DNA from: an uncultured Bacteroidales bacterium
GTDB taxonomy: Bacteria > Bacteroidota > Bacteroidia > Bacteroidales > UBA932
NCBI GenBank assembly: GCA_900319975.1
Contig: ONQP01000004.1
Span: 1 to 63,627 of the forward strand
DNA: 63,627 nucleotides
Direction: 5' to 3'
A model generated the notes under the pieces. It searched no databases and was not told where the DNA came from. It worked only from the letters and a program-made list of their open reading frames with translations. Shown here piece by piece: positions 16,498-24,424 of the stretch. The position numbers and the translations under genes were made by a program. Every line of letters begins with the position of its first letter. Position 1 is the stretch's first letter.

Positions 16498-17832
16498 ATG
16501 TTATACGACCTCATTCTTTTCCTGCCTTGCTTCGCCTGCCTGTTCTGGCTCGTAACGGAATGCCTGATGGCCGGCAAGACCAGCGCATTCCATCCGTTCA
16601 TCGCCATCCTCACCACGGGAGGCATCTACATCGCCGCCGCAGCCCTGTATATCTCCCCCAGCGCCTCTCCGGAGCTGCTGATGACCGGCAGCATCCTGCG
16701 CGTCATCACCGGCCCTTCGCTGCTGCCGGTGTGCTGGCTGTACCTGAAGCGGCTGCAGGGCCAGGGGTCGTTCACCTTCGCGCAGCTGCTCTGGATGCTG
16801 ATCCCCGCCATCCTGGGCGCCGCTACGATCGTCCTTTCCCTGCTGGCCGGGCCTGACGCCATCCGCGACGGCATGCAGATCTTCTTCTCCGGCGCCGGCG
16901 TCCCCTCCGACAAGATCATCAACGCCTACCTCTTCGTCACCGGCCCCGTCACGTTCGCGACCATCGGCATCGAGAGCATCATCTACGTGGTCATGTTCGT
17001 CCGCATGCTCGTCAAGAACAACCTGCGCTTCACCCATCTGTACAAATTCCAGAAGGGCCTCAACCTCCGCATACCCGAGCTCCAGAGCTACTATGTCTTC
17101 ATCCTCTGCGCGACGTTCCTCGTCTCTATCTATTTCCCGCGCGTGGTGCTGGTGCAAAACCACTGGATTTCCGTCATCCTGTCCGTCCTGCTGACGGTCG
17201 CCTTCTTCCAGTTCGGCTACATCTCCCTCTTCGGCGCCAAGAAAAGCATCTCCCGCGACGAGCTGCTGCTGGGCTTCCGCTACAACTACGGAGAAAACGA
17301 CAAAGCCGAAGTCCTGGAGAAAGTGTTCGAACTCCTGATCGAAGAAGCGGAACCCGCCTCCCTCAAGCATCTGTTCAACAAGATCGGGGCGAATCTCCCG
17401 ACCGAGGACCTGCATCCCGTGGAAGCGCCGGCGGAAGCACCCAAGTCCCCCGCCGCGCACATTTTCTCCGCAGTGGCCAAATCCTGGGACGACGACAGCC
17501 TGCTTTCCCGCTTCGAGAATCTCATATTCGGCAAGCAACTCTATCTTGAGTCCGGATTGACGCTTGTCGACGTGGCTGAGAAGCTGCACACCAACAAGAC
17601 CTATGTCTCCCGGCTCGTCAACAACACCTATGAGATGCCCTTCCCGGACCTGATCAACACGCTGCGCGTGGACTTCGCCGAGCAATACATCGTCGCGCAC
17701 CGCGACGCGCGCCAGAACGAAATCGCCCAGGCCTGCGGCTTCTCGAGCGCATCCTCGTTCAACAACATCTTCAAGAAAGTCACGGGAATGACGCCCAAGA
17801 TCTGGCTCGCGACCAACGAGTCGGCCCGCTAG
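16498..17832 (+). CDS. membrane-embedded AraC-type transcriptional regulator
   Basis: A 444-residue protein. The N-terminal 230 residues are hydrophobic with about six or seven membrane helices (MLYDLILFLPCFACLFWLV through TVAFFQFGYISLFGA). A charged linker follows, then a C-terminal AraC/XylS-type DNA-binding domain with both helix-turn-helix units (LTLVDVAEKLHTNKTYVSRLVN and EIAQACGFSSASSFNNIFKKVTGMTP). Such regulators act from the membrane, probably sensing an envelope or lipid-borne signal. The start at 16498 is fixed by the upstream promoter. The gene is divergent from the fimbrial operon and shares its control region, so it is the obvious candidate regulator of the fimbriae; that is inference from context. 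Confidence 0.87.
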   Translation: MLYDLILFLPCFACLFWLVTECLMAGKTSAFHPFIAILTTGGIYIAAAALYISPSASPELLMTGSILRVITGPSLLPVCWLYLKRLQGQGSFTFAQLLWMLIPAILGAATIVLSLLAGPDAIRDGMQIFFSGAGVPSDKIINAYLFVTGPVTFATIGIESIIYVVMFVRMLVKNNLRFTHLYKFQKGLNLRIPELQSYYVFILCATFLVSIYFPRVVLVQNHWISVILSVLLTVAFFQFGYISLFGAKKSISRDELLLGFRYNYGENDKAEVLEKVFELLIEEAEPASLKHLFNKIGANLPTEDLHPVEAPAEAPKSPAAHIFSAVAKSWDDDSLLSRFENLIFGKQLYLESGLTLVDVAEKLHTNKTYVSRLVNNTYEMPFPDLINTLRVDFAEQYIVAHRDARQNEIAQACGFSSASSFNNIFKKVTGMTPKIWLATNESAR

Positions 17833-17838
17833 CGGATC

Positions 17839-17868
17839 CTTGTCAACTGATTCAGTTGCAAGCTTCTT
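17839..17868 (+). terminator. hairpin after the araC-type gene, possible terminator
   Basis: CTTG-T-CAACTG, loop ATT, CAGTTG-CAAG forms a ten-pair stem with one bulge at 17839-17862, seven bases after the stop codon. The following CTTCTTT is only a weak T tract, so termination would be partial. The -33 box of the rpsF promoter begins at 17867, directly after it. Confidence 0.45.
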
Positions 17869-17898
17869 TGGAATTCCGAAAAAAAATTCTTACCTTTG
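17867..17898 (+). promoter_or_regulatory. promoter of the rpsF-rpsR-rplI operon
   Basis: TTTG (17867-17870), 20 bases, TACCTTTG (17891-17898). This fits the Bacteroidetes promoter, and the start of rpsF is 49 bases downstream of the -7 element. Confidence 0.8.
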
Positions 17899-17946
17899 CA
17901 GCCCCCTTTTCGGAGGGGACTGTATATTTATTTAATAATTAACGAA

Positions 17947-18354
17947 ATGATCAAACAGTACGAAACCGTTTTCATTGCAACTCCCGTTTTGTCTGACATC
18001 CAGATGAAGGAAGCGGTTGCCAAGTACACCAAGCTCATCACCGACAACGGCGGCGAGATCGTGTACGAAGAGGACTGGGGTCTCAAGCAGCTCGCCTACC
18101 CCATCCAGCACAAGACGTCAGGATTCTATTACCTGATCGAGTTCAAGGCCGACCCGCAGTTCGTGGGTACCCTCGAGACCCAGTATCACCGTGACGAGCG
18201 CATCCTGCGCTACCTCACCGTGTCCCTGGACAAGAACGCCATCGCCTACGCCGAGCACCGTCGCCAGACGCGTGCCGCCAAGGCTGCCGCCGCTGCCGCT
18301 CCGCAGGTGGAGGAGGCCCCGAAGGCCGAGGCCGAAGAAGCCGACAACGAATAA
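17947..18354 (+). CDS. rpsF: 30S ribosomal protein bS6
   Basis: A 135-residue bS6. It contains the family's central sequence (EEDWGLKQLAYPIQHKTSGFY) and the conserved YHRDERILRYLTV. It binds the central domain of 16S rRNA with bS18. The C-terminus has a low-complexity Ala/Glu tail (AAAAAAPQVEEAPKAEAEEADNE), common in Bacteroidetes copies. I start at 17947 because upstream in-frame codons lie in the promoter leader and do not resemble bS6. rpsR follows after 18 bases with rplI behind it, the standard order. Confidence 0.97.
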   Translation: MIKQYETVFIATPVLSDIQMKEAVAKYTKLITDNGGEIVYEEDWGLKQLAYPIQHKTSGFYYLIEFKADPQFVGTLETQYHRDERILRYLTVSLDKNAIAYAEHRRQTRAAKAAAAAAPQVEEAPKAEAEEADNE

Positions 18355-18372
18355 TCACAGGAGGAATCAATT

Positions 18373-18639
18373 ATGGCAAACAACAACGAAATCCGTTATC
18401 TGAACCCTCCTACCGTAGAGGTTCGCAAGAAGAAATACTGCCGCTTCAAGAAGGCTGGCATCAAGTATGTCGATTACAAGGACGCTGAGTTCCTCAAGAA
18501 GTTCCTCAACGAGCAGGGCAAGATCCTTCCCCGCCGTATCACCGGCACTTCCCTGAAGTTCCAGCGCAAAGTGGCGCAGGCCGTCAAGCGTGCCCGCTCC
18601 CTCGCCCTTCTCCCGTATGTCACTGACCTCCTCAAATAA
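18373..18639 (+). CDS. rpsR: 30S ribosomal protein bS18
   Basis: An 88-residue bS18 with the diagnostic core [19 protein letters not shown] and the rRNA-binding [25 protein letters not shown]. It forms a heterodimer with bS6 on the small-subunit platform. It is the middle gene of the rpsF-rpsR-rplI operon; a purine-rich AGGAGGAA sequence 10 bases upstream of the ATG is one of the few Shine-Dalgarno-like sites in the window. Confidence 0.97.
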   Translation: MANNNEIRYLNPPTVEVRKKKYCRFKKAGIKYVDYKDAEFLKKFLNEQGKILPRRITGTSLKFQRKVAQAVKRARSLALLPYVTDLLK

Positions 18640-18649
18640 TTGAAGCGTT

Positions 18650-19105
18650 ATGAAGATCATTCTTAAGAAAGAAGTTGCCAATCTCGGCGAGGCCGGAGAT
18701 GTGGTGGAAGTCAAGACCGGTTACGCGCTCAATTATCTCGTCCCGCAGGGTTATGCCACCGTTGGCACGCCGTCTGCCCTGAAGCAGCACGCCGAGACCC
18801 TCCGTCAGCGCGCCCACAAAGAGGCCAAGTTCGTCGCCGACGCCCAGGCTGTCGCCGCCAAGATCGAGGCCGTCGAGGTCAAGATCAAGGCCAAGGTCGG
18901 CGAGAGCGGCAAGCTCTATGGCGCCGTGACCGCCGCCCAGGTGGCCGAGGCCCTCGCTGCCGCCGGCATCGAGGTGGACAAGAAGAACGTCACCGTTCCT
19001 GAAATCAAGGAGCTCGGCGAGTTCGAAGGCAAGGTGAAGTGCTACAAGGGCGTCTTCGCCAAGGTCAAGATCAACGTCGAATCCGAAGAGGCCGCTGCCG
19101 AATAA
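18650..19105 (+). CDS. rplI: 50S ribosomal protein bL9
   Basis: A 151-residue bL9. The N-terminal rRNA-binding domain starts MKIILKKEVANLGEAGDVVEVK and continues GYALNYLVPQGYA. The long connecting helix is rich in charged residues, and a C-terminal domain follows (KLYGAVTAAQVAEALAAAG). It is the last gene of the operon, 10 bases after rpsR, and is followed by a strong terminator. Length and sequence are ordinary for the family. Confidence 0.97.
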   Translation: MKIILKKEVANLGEAGDVVEVKTGYALNYLVPQGYATVGTPSALKQHAETLRQRAHKEAKFVADAQAVAAKIEAVEVKIKAKVGESGKLYGAVTAAQVAEALAAAGIEVDKKNVTVPEIKELGEFEGKVKCYKGVFAKVKINVESEEAAAE

Positions 19106-19132
19106 TCGGCATCCGGACCTGATCCCTTATAT

Positions 19133-19165
19133 GCGGGCGCCCGTGCGGGCGCCCGCTTTTTATTT
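19133..19165 (+). terminator. intrinsic terminator of the ribosomal protein operon
   Basis: GCGGGCGCCC (19133-19142), loop GTGC, GGGCGCCCGC (19147-19156): a perfect ten-pair GC stem followed by TTTTTATTT. It ends the rpsF operon before the capsule locus promoter. Confidence 0.92.
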
Positions 19166-19174
19166 ATAAAAAAG

Positions 19175-19205
19175 GTTGCAACAACGCAGATATTTTCTAT
19201 ATTTG
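19175..19205 (+). promoter_or_regulatory. promoter of the initiating sugar transferase gene
   Basis: GTTG (19175-19178), 19 bases, TATATTTG (19198-19205). The -7 element is perfect and the -33 box has three of four bases. It lies just after the rplI terminator and opens the capsule locus. Confidence 0.78.
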
Positions 19206-19235
19206 CATTGTCAGACCTTGTCTGACCGGGTTAAA

Positions 19236-20591
19236 ATGAATAATGTAATGGAGAAGAAGAAGGCATTAATAACGTCTTCGAAGGCGTCCATTGTCCAGGA
19301 CACAGCCCTTTCGTGCCTGGGTTCATTCTTCGCTTTCCTGCTCGTCAGATGGCTCTCCGAGCCCATCTACGGGTTCACTTTGCATTTCTTTATCTACGTG
19401 GGTTGCGCCCTGGCTTTCACGCTGTTGGGGCAGCTACTCTCCGGCAGTTTCCGCAACCTGAGCCCCGGCGTGTCCTACTGGGCAGGCGACCGCCTCCTGC
19501 TCACCATCCTCATCAAGGAGATCGGCCTGGCCGTCCTGATGAGCGTGGACAAGGGCGGATTCACCTCCCACGCCCTGATCATCCTGGCCCTCGCGGCCGA
19601 CGCCCTGTTCTCCATCGCGATGATCCTCTACATCCGCTCCTATGTGTCGCGGATCCGGGAGGAAGACGCCGCGATCAAGGAGCTTTCCGAGCGGCTCAAC
19701 GCCCTGGTCTTCGGCGACGACGAAGGCGCAGCCCGTTTCGCCGACGAAGCCAAGGGAAGCGGCCGCTACAACCTGCTGGGCCTGATCTCCCGCGACCCTG
19801 AGATGGACCGCAAGGTCATCGGCGAATACCTGATCTACTACGTCCCCGACGACAAGGCCCTGGAGGCGCTCGAGTGGCAGCTCGGCGGTGTCGACTGCAT
19901 CCTTTTCCCGAAAGGCAATTCCGGTGGCGGAGCCGAAGGCGCGGACGGCGAGACCGGCGGAGCGCCAGGCGGGTCGTTCGCCCCGCGCGGCAGGATGAAT
20001 GCCCTCGGCAGATTCGTCAAACGCAGTTTTGACGTCGTCCTTTCCTCCGTCCTGCTGATCATTTTCCTTCCCCTGATCATCCTCTGCTCGCTTGCCGTCC
20101 TGATCGAGGACGGCAGTCCTGTCATATACTCCCAGGAGCGTATCGGCAAGGGCGGGCGCCCGTTCCGCATCCTCAAGTTCCGCTCCATGCGGCGCGACGC
20201 GGAAGCGATGGGCATCCCGCGCCTGTATTCCGGAGAGAACGACCCCCGGCTCACGCGCGTGGGCAAATTCATCCGTCAGCACCACCTGGATGAGCTTCCC
20301 CAGCTCTGGAACGTCCTCCGCGGCGACATGTCCTTCATCGGCTACCGCCCGGAGCGGCAATTCTATATCGACCGGATCATGGAAAAGAATCCCAGATACC
20401 GGTATCTCTATCAGATCCGTCCCGGAGTCACGAGCTACGCGACCCTGTACAACGGATATACCGACACGCTCGAGAAGATGCTCACGCGGCTGGACCTCGA
20501 CCTCTACTACCTGCGCAACCACTCCGTGCTGTTCGACCTGCGGGTACTGGGGCTGACCTTCCTCCGCATCGTGGGCGGCAAAAAGTTCTGA
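19236..20591 (+). CDS. initiating polyprenyl-phosphate sugar-1-phosphate transferase
   Basis: A 451-residue membrane protein that should attach the first sugar phosphate to undecaprenyl phosphate. About four N-terminal helices (residues about 20-150) are followed by a cytosolic segment, a Gly-rich linker (GNSGGGAEGADGETGG) and the bacterial sugar transferase domain: a re-entrant helix (SFDVVLSSVLLIIFLPLIIL), YSQERIGKGGRPFRILKFRSM, DPRLTRVGKFIRQHHLDELPQ and GDMSFIGYRPE. All catalytic motifs are present. The start at 19236 lies after the promoter; an ATG at 19248 is also possible. upxY follows 3 bases downstream. The long Gly-rich linker is unusual for the family. Confidence 0.9.
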   Translation: MNNVMEKKKALITSSKASIVQDTALSCLGSFFAFLLVRWLSEPIYGFTLHFFIYVGCALAFTLLGQLLSGSFRNLSPGVSYWAGDRLLLTILIKEIGLAVLMSVDKGGFTSHALIILALAADALFSIAMILYIRSYVSRIREEDAAIKELSERLNALVFGDDEGAARFADEAKGSGRYNLLGLISRDPEMDRKVIGEYLIYYVPDDKALEALEWQLGGVDCILFPKGNSGGGAEGADGETGGAPGGSFAPRGRMNALGRFVKRSFDVVLSSVLLIIFLPLIILCSLAVLIEDGSPVIYSQERIGKGGRPFRILKFRSMRRDAEAMGIPRLYSGENDPRLTRVGKFIRQHHLDELPQLWNVLRGDMSFIGYRPERQFYIDRIMEKNPRYRYLYQIRPGVTSYATLYNGYTDTLEKMLTRLDLDLYYLRNHSVLFDLRVLGLTFLRIVGGKKF

Positions 20592-20594
20592 GAC

Positions 20595-21134
20595 ATGGAG
20601 ATGAAACGCAACAACCAAACCTGCTGGTTCGCGGCGCACACGCGCTGCGGCGCCGAGCTGCGCATCCGCGAATGGCTCGGACGGCTCGGGACGGAGCATT
20701 TCCTGCCCACGGAACTCCGTTCCCGCACGCGCGGGCACTCCTCCTACGAGAAACCGCTCATTCCCGGGCTGATTTTCGTCCGCGCCACCAAGACGCAGGC
20801 CTGCGCCCTGGCCAACGAGCAGGGCGTGCCGGTGCGCTATCTCATCGACCCGGCCACGCGCTCGCTGCTGGTCGTCCCTGACAAGCAGCTGGACGACTTC
20901 CGCCGCGTGCTGGACCTTTCTACCACGGAAGGCGGCCTGATGGACCGCCCCCTGACCCTGGGCGACCGCGTACGCGTGACCAAGGGCGTCCTTCGCGGTG
21001 TCGAAGGCCACGTCCTCGAGCTGCGCGGCCAGACCTATGTCGTCGTCGAGCTGCTCGGCTGCTGGTTCGCACGTGCCAGCGTTCCCCGCGCCTGGCTGGA
21101 GCGGGTGGGCCGAAGTGCCGATGCAACGAATTGA
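20595..21134 (+). CDS. UpxY-family transcription antiterminator (NusG/RfaH paralogue)
   Basis: A 179-residue NusG-like protein. The N-terminal NGN domain begins WFAAHTRCGAELRIREWL and includes PLIPGLIFVRATK, the conserved strand. The C-terminal KOW domain contains TLGDRVRVTKGVLRGVEGHV. In Bacteroides, UpxY proteins prevent premature termination in their own capsule operon and are usually its first gene. Here it is second, behind the initiating transferase. No UpxZ-like inhibitor follows. Its target is presumably the locus downstream, but a minus-strand gene at 23346-24356 interrupts that stretch, so which transcript it acts on is uncertain. Confidence 0.87.
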   Translation: MEMKRNNQTCWFAAHTRCGAELRIREWLGRLGTEHFLPTELRSRTRGHSSYEKPLIPGLIFVRATKTQACALANEQGVPVRYLIDPATRSLLVVPDKQLDDFRRVLDLSTTEGGLMDRPLTLGDRVRVTKGVLRGVEGHVLELRGQTYVVVELLGCWFARASVPRAWLERVGRSADATN

Positions 21135-21170
21135 CTGTCAAATACATCTTATTAAGAGAAACCAACAACT

Positions 21171-21362
21171 ATGATCATGGAAAATAAGCGGAATTACACG
21201 GCTCCGGCCGTCCTTGAAGACCTCGCGCTCGAGTTCGAGGCCGAGATTCTCGGACCCTCCACCGCACAGGTCGACGAAAACATCAAGGAAGTCGACACCA
21301 TGGGACAGGACGTCGGCGGTACGATCAACGACAACAACTGGAGCACATCCTGGCATCAATAA
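21171..21362 (+). CDS. small peptide of unknown function
   Basis: A 63-residue acidic peptide without cysteine, signal peptide or membrane segment. It begins (M)I(M)ENKRNYTAPAVLEDLALEFEAEILGPS. The pattern of a basic start, an aromatic residue, Pro, then acidic and hydrophobic residues ending in an L-G/A-S step resembles a large group of short uncharacterised Bacteroidales peptides. The C-terminal part contains GQDVGG followed by a polar TINDNNWSTSWHQ. It lies 36 bases after upxY and 12 bases before a surface lipoprotein gene. The frame is open from an ATG, and composition matches the neighbours. A leader-type peptide or secreted small peptide is possible; no function is assigned. Confidence 0.6.
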   Translation: MIMENKRNYTAPAVLEDLALEFEAEILGPSTAQVDENIKEVDTMGQDVGGTINDNNWSTSWHQ

Positions 21363-21374
21363 AGCGTTTTGACC

Positions 21375-23342
21375 ATGAGAATCAGACACCTCCTGATGGC
21401 AGGGCTCGCCATCTTCGCCTTCTCGTCCTGCCAGAAGCTTTTCCTGCACGAACGCGCAGGCGAGTCCATCATGTTCGACGCCAGCGTCGACCACGGCTAC
21501 GAGACCGCCGAGGGTCCGAGCGAGGACATCGAGACCAAGACCGAATACTCCGGCTACGTCCGGAACAACAAGGAGCGCATCGACTGGGTCAACGGCGACC
21601 AGGTCAGGATCTTCCTGCATACGCACGGCAACAACAACTCCAATTCCGCGGTCTCCTATAAGGACTATTATACCGTCAACATCACGCCTGACGGCGTCAA
21701 GAGCAAGGCCAAGGTCGCTGCCGTCACCAGCCCGCTGCAGTGGGTCAACGGCCGGACGCACGATTTCTACAGCCTGTACCCGGCCGACGCCATCAGCCAG
21801 TCCAACACCACCTTCAACGGCAGTGGCGCCAAGTTCACCATCACGCTCCCCGACGAGCAGTATGGCGACATGGCCACCAACATGCGCTACGCCTATATGG
21901 CCGCCGCGTCCAAGGGATACAGCAGCAGCACGGGCAAGGGCACGGTCGAACTGGACTACTACCCGATGGTGACCACCTTCTTCATCACGATCACCAACAA
22001 CTGCTCGTCCAGACTACCCATCGACCTGCGGAAGATCGGCCTGAAGCATATGCACAAGTTCAACAACGGCGAAAGCGAAGCCAACAAGCGGCCATACTAC
22101 CTTTCCGGCACCTATGACCTCGCGACCAACGGAGGCAACACCTTCAGCTACAACGCCAGCAACTTCCGCAACGGCTCCACCTATGTCGGCGCCGAGTTCG
22201 AGCCCAACTCCCTCGCTTATGGCGAGAGCGTTTCCTGCGTGCTGTTCACCCTCCCGCAGAACTTCAACGCCAGAGACCTCAAGCTCACGGTCCGGACGAC
22301 CAAGTCCTGCGTGGCCAACACGCTGGCCAACAGCCGGGTAAACACCTTCCAGGCCGGCAAGAAATACAACCTGAACATCACGCTCAACGAGAAGGACATC
22401 CTCGTGAGCGACGTCGAGATCACCGCCAACTCCACCCAGCTGGTCGCCAAGATGCTGCTGGAGAAGCTGATCAACTTCGAGACCATCCAGTCCGTGCTGG
22501 ACGACGTCACGGGCGTCTACCCCGGCAGCGGCACCTGCGAGATCGTGGACGGACGGATCCGCGTGCTGGTCGACAACGACGACGGCACGCGTACCTGGCG
22601 CTGGCTTACGGACGACGAGATCCGCTACCTGGCTGCCACGGTCAAGACCATCGACCTGCATGAAAGTTACTTCACCCAGCAAACGGTACTGACCGTGGAG
22701 GATTTCTCCATCTTCTGCAACCTGGAGAAGATCTCCTTCCTGGAGCTGAACAACGTCACGGAGCTGGACCTGAGCGGCATGGAGAAGCTGACGGACATCC
22801 AGTTCCACCACGGCGGACAGATCCGCATCGAGGACTGCCCCAACCTGCGCAACGTCACCCTGGCCGACCTCCAGGGCGCCACGCTCGTCCGCTTCAAGAA
22901 CTGCCCCGCGATGACTTCCTACACCCTCACGGGCAACGGCTCCGAGCAGGCGCAGCACACCAATTTCGAGTTCATCGACATGCCCGGCCTCCAGCACATC
23001 GAGTTCGAGCGCGTGGGATCCGTCACGGTGCAGAACTGCCCGGAGCTCCTCACCCTGAAGGTCAATACGCCTTCGAACACCACGCAGTTCATCAGCATCA
23101 CGGACGCGCCCAAGTTCCGCACCGGCACGATCGGAAGACAAAGGGATTATCCTTGCGAGAACCGCCTGCCCGTCACGCTGACCAATGTCAGCAACAATGC
23201 GAGCGGCAATCCGAGATTCGACATCTACTACCGCAACAACCATCCCACCATCACGAAGAACAACTCCAACCGGATCTCCGTCGTCAGCCACCACTGGGAC
23301 TACGGACGCAACCGGGATGTGACCGATACGAATCTGCAATAG
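21375..23342 (+). CDS. LRR-containing fimbrillin-like surface lipoprotein
   Basis: A 655-residue lipoprotein with a signal peptide and lipobox FSSC (C18). Residues about 30-350 resemble a fimbrillin: IMFDASV, RIDWVNGDQVRIF, DFYSLYPAD and TFQAGKKYNLNITLN. Residues about 440-600 form leucine-rich repeats of the irregular BspA-like type (ISFLELNNVTELDLSGMEKL, FKNCPAMTSY, VTVQNCPELLTL). The C-terminus is Asn-rich. The start at 21375 is the ATG that gives the signal peptide; a TTG two codons earlier is unlikely. Co-orientation with upxY and the small peptide suggests one unit. It should be a surface-exposed binding protein. Finding it inside a polysaccharide locus is unusual. Confidence 0.75.
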   Translation: MRIRHLLMAGLAIFAFSSCQKLFLHERAGESIMFDASVDHGYETAEGPSEDIETKTEYSGYVRNNKERIDWVNGDQVRIFLHTHGNNNSNSAVSYKDYYTVNITPDGVKSKAKVAAVTSPLQWVNGRTHDFYSLYPADAISQSNTTFNGSGAKFTITLPDEQYGDMATNMRYAYMAAASKGYSSSTGKGTVELDYYPMVTTFFITITNNCSSRLPIDLRKIGLKHMHKFNNGESEANKRPYYLSGTYDLATNGGNTFSYNASNFRNGSTYVGAEFEPNSLAYGESVSCVLFTLPQNFNARDLKLTVRTTKSCVANTLANSRVNTFQAGKKYNLNITLNEKDILVSDVEITANSTQLVAKMLLEKLINFETIQSVLDDVTGVYPGSGTCEIVDGRIRVLVDNDDGTRTWRWLTDDEIRYLAATVKTIDLHESYFTQQTVLTVEDFSIFCNLEKISFLELNNVTELDLSGMEKLTDIQFHHGGQIRIEDCPNLRNVTLADLQGATLVRFKNCPAMTSYTLTGNGSEQAQHTNFEFIDMPGLQHIEFERVGSVTVQNCPELLTLKVNTPSNTTQFISITDAPKFRTGTIGRQRDYPCENRLPVTLTNVSNNASGNPRFDIYYRNNHPTITKNNSNRISVVSHHWDYGRNRDVTDTNLQ

Positions 23343-23345
23343 GAA

Positions 23346-24356
23346 TTACTTCCGGAGGTTGCCCACCGCGAGCTCCCACATCGTGGCGAACGTCTCGCGG
23401 GCACCGAACCGGAGCGAGAAAGGCAGCCGCCGCAGGAAAGCCCCTGCGGTGGCTGCTTTCTTTCCGAGGGTACCCCGCTGACGCGAACGGCGGTGCGCCG
23501 CGCCGGCCAGTCCGAAGTTGCCGCCTGCGCGGACGAGGCAGCGCAGCGGTGCCGGGTCCAGCGCCCGGAAACCGGGCAGGCAGCAAGACGGATCGAGCCC
23601 GAAATCGGCCACCAGCAGCGAGCAGAGCAGCCTGTGCCAGCGGCGCAGGCCCGCGCGGCGAAGGGCCGCGGCCAGCTCCCGCTTGTCGTAGCGGCCCTCC
23701 AGCGCGGTCAGCGCGCGCGTGAGGTCGCAGAGCTGCTTGCAGCCCACACCGGGGCCGATGGCATGCTTGAAGATATGGGACGAGAGCAGCAGCAGTTCGC
23801 CGCAGGGCGTCCCGGGCGCCGGCAGACGCGCCGGCGAAAGATGGATGTCGTAGTAGCGCGGATGGAGCTCTACGGTGACGCCGTCGCGGAAAAATACCGC
23901 CGACCCGTCCGCCGCCCTGTGAATACCGTCATTCTGAGCGCCAGCGAAGAATCTGTCCACCCCTTCCGGCAGGAAAAGGTCGATGTCGCCGGCCTGCCTG
24001 ACGGACGGATCCGCGTAGTATTTCGCGGCCTCGGTGCCCTTCTGCACCACCGGGTGCAACCCGGCTCCGTCCAGCTGCGCCAGCAGCGCCTCCTGCACGC
24101 GGGCGTAGCGGGCGGATGCCCGCGCGAACGCCGTCCGCCAGGCCTGCAGCACGGGCTGCAGGGCCTCCGGCGGGCGCTGCTCCTCCGGCAGATGCGCGAT
24201 CCCGCGCAGCACCACGCCCATCACCGCCTGCTCGCGGCCCAGGCGGAAGACCTGCTCCCAGCCGGCCGTGTCCGGCACGGCGGGCAGGCGCAGGTCCTGC
24301 TCCCACAGGCCCGCGCGCAGCAACTCCAGGAAGATATTCCACGCTTGATCCGGCAT
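23346..24356 (-). CDS. nucleotidyltransferase-family protein (PF14907-like)
   Basis: A 336-residue protein. PVVQKGTEAAKYY followed by RQAGDIDLFLPEG is the core of the uncharacterised nucleotidyltransferase family often found in polysaccharide loci; the G-D-I-D motif supplies the metal-binding acidic residues. The downstream helical part (LLLLSSHIFKHAIGPGVGCKQLCDLTRAL) also fits. It is the only minus-strand gene in the capsule region, three bases from the convergent lipoprotein gene. Residues about 135-144 (FFAGAQNDGI) are encoded by a short sequence that looks like a dispersed Bacteroidetes repeat, so this loop may be an insertion. The substrate is not known. Confidence 0.75.
   Translation of the reverse strand: MPDQAWNIFLELLRAGLWEQDLRLPAVPDTAGWEQVFRLGREQAVMGVVLRGIAHLPEEQRPPEALQPVLQAWRTAFARASARYARVQEALLAQLDGAGLHPVVQKGTEAAKYYADPSVRQAGDIDLFLPEGVDRFFAGAQNDGIHRAADGSAVFFRDGVTVELHPRYYDIHLSPARLPAPGTPCGELLLLSSHIFKHAIGPGVGCKQLCDLTRALTALEGRYDKRELAAALRRAGLRRWHRLLCSLLVADFGLDPSCCLPGFRALDPAPLRCLVRAGGNFGLAGAAHRRSRQRGTLGKKAATAGAFLRRLPFSLRFGARETFATMWELAVGNLRK
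23927..23957. repeat. REP-like dispersed repeat inside a coding sequence
   Basis: CGTCATTCTGAGCG-CC-AGCGAAGAATCTGTCC has imperfect dyad symmetry (ATTCT at 23931-23935 and AGAAT at 23948-23952). It strongly resembles a short repeat (GTCATTCTGAGCGAAGCGAAGAATC) that I recall from many unrelated genomes. Here it lies in frame within the nucleotidyltransferase-family gene. I know the similarity from memory only, and there is a single copy in this window. Confidence 0.5.
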
Positions 24357-24394
24357 AACCGAGGATAAAGATAGGGATTTCCGCCGGAAAATCG

Positions 24395-24402
24395 TAAATT
24401 TG
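24395..24402 (+). promoter_or_regulatory. candidate -7 element for the first acyltransferase gene
   Basis: TAAATTTG matches TAnnTTTG and lies 22 bases upstream of the ATG at 24425. No good -33 box lies 19-20 bases upstream. A reverse element TATCTTTA (24373-24366) could serve the divergent nucleotidyltransferase gene, so the 68-base gap may hold two facing starts. Confidence 0.45.
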
Positions 24403-24424
24403 GGATCGCAAAGCTTTCCAGTCC

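Noticed and set aside
17899..17922. Hairpin in the rpsF leader that might be an S6:S18-binding autoregulatory structure.
   Set aside because: The expected transcription start falls inside the 5' arm of the stem, so most of the hairpin would not be in the RNA. I could not confirm the motif.
21171..21362. Small gene after upxY considered as the UpxZ inhibitor.
   Set aside because: UpxZ proteins are about 150 residues or more; this 63-residue peptide has no matching features.
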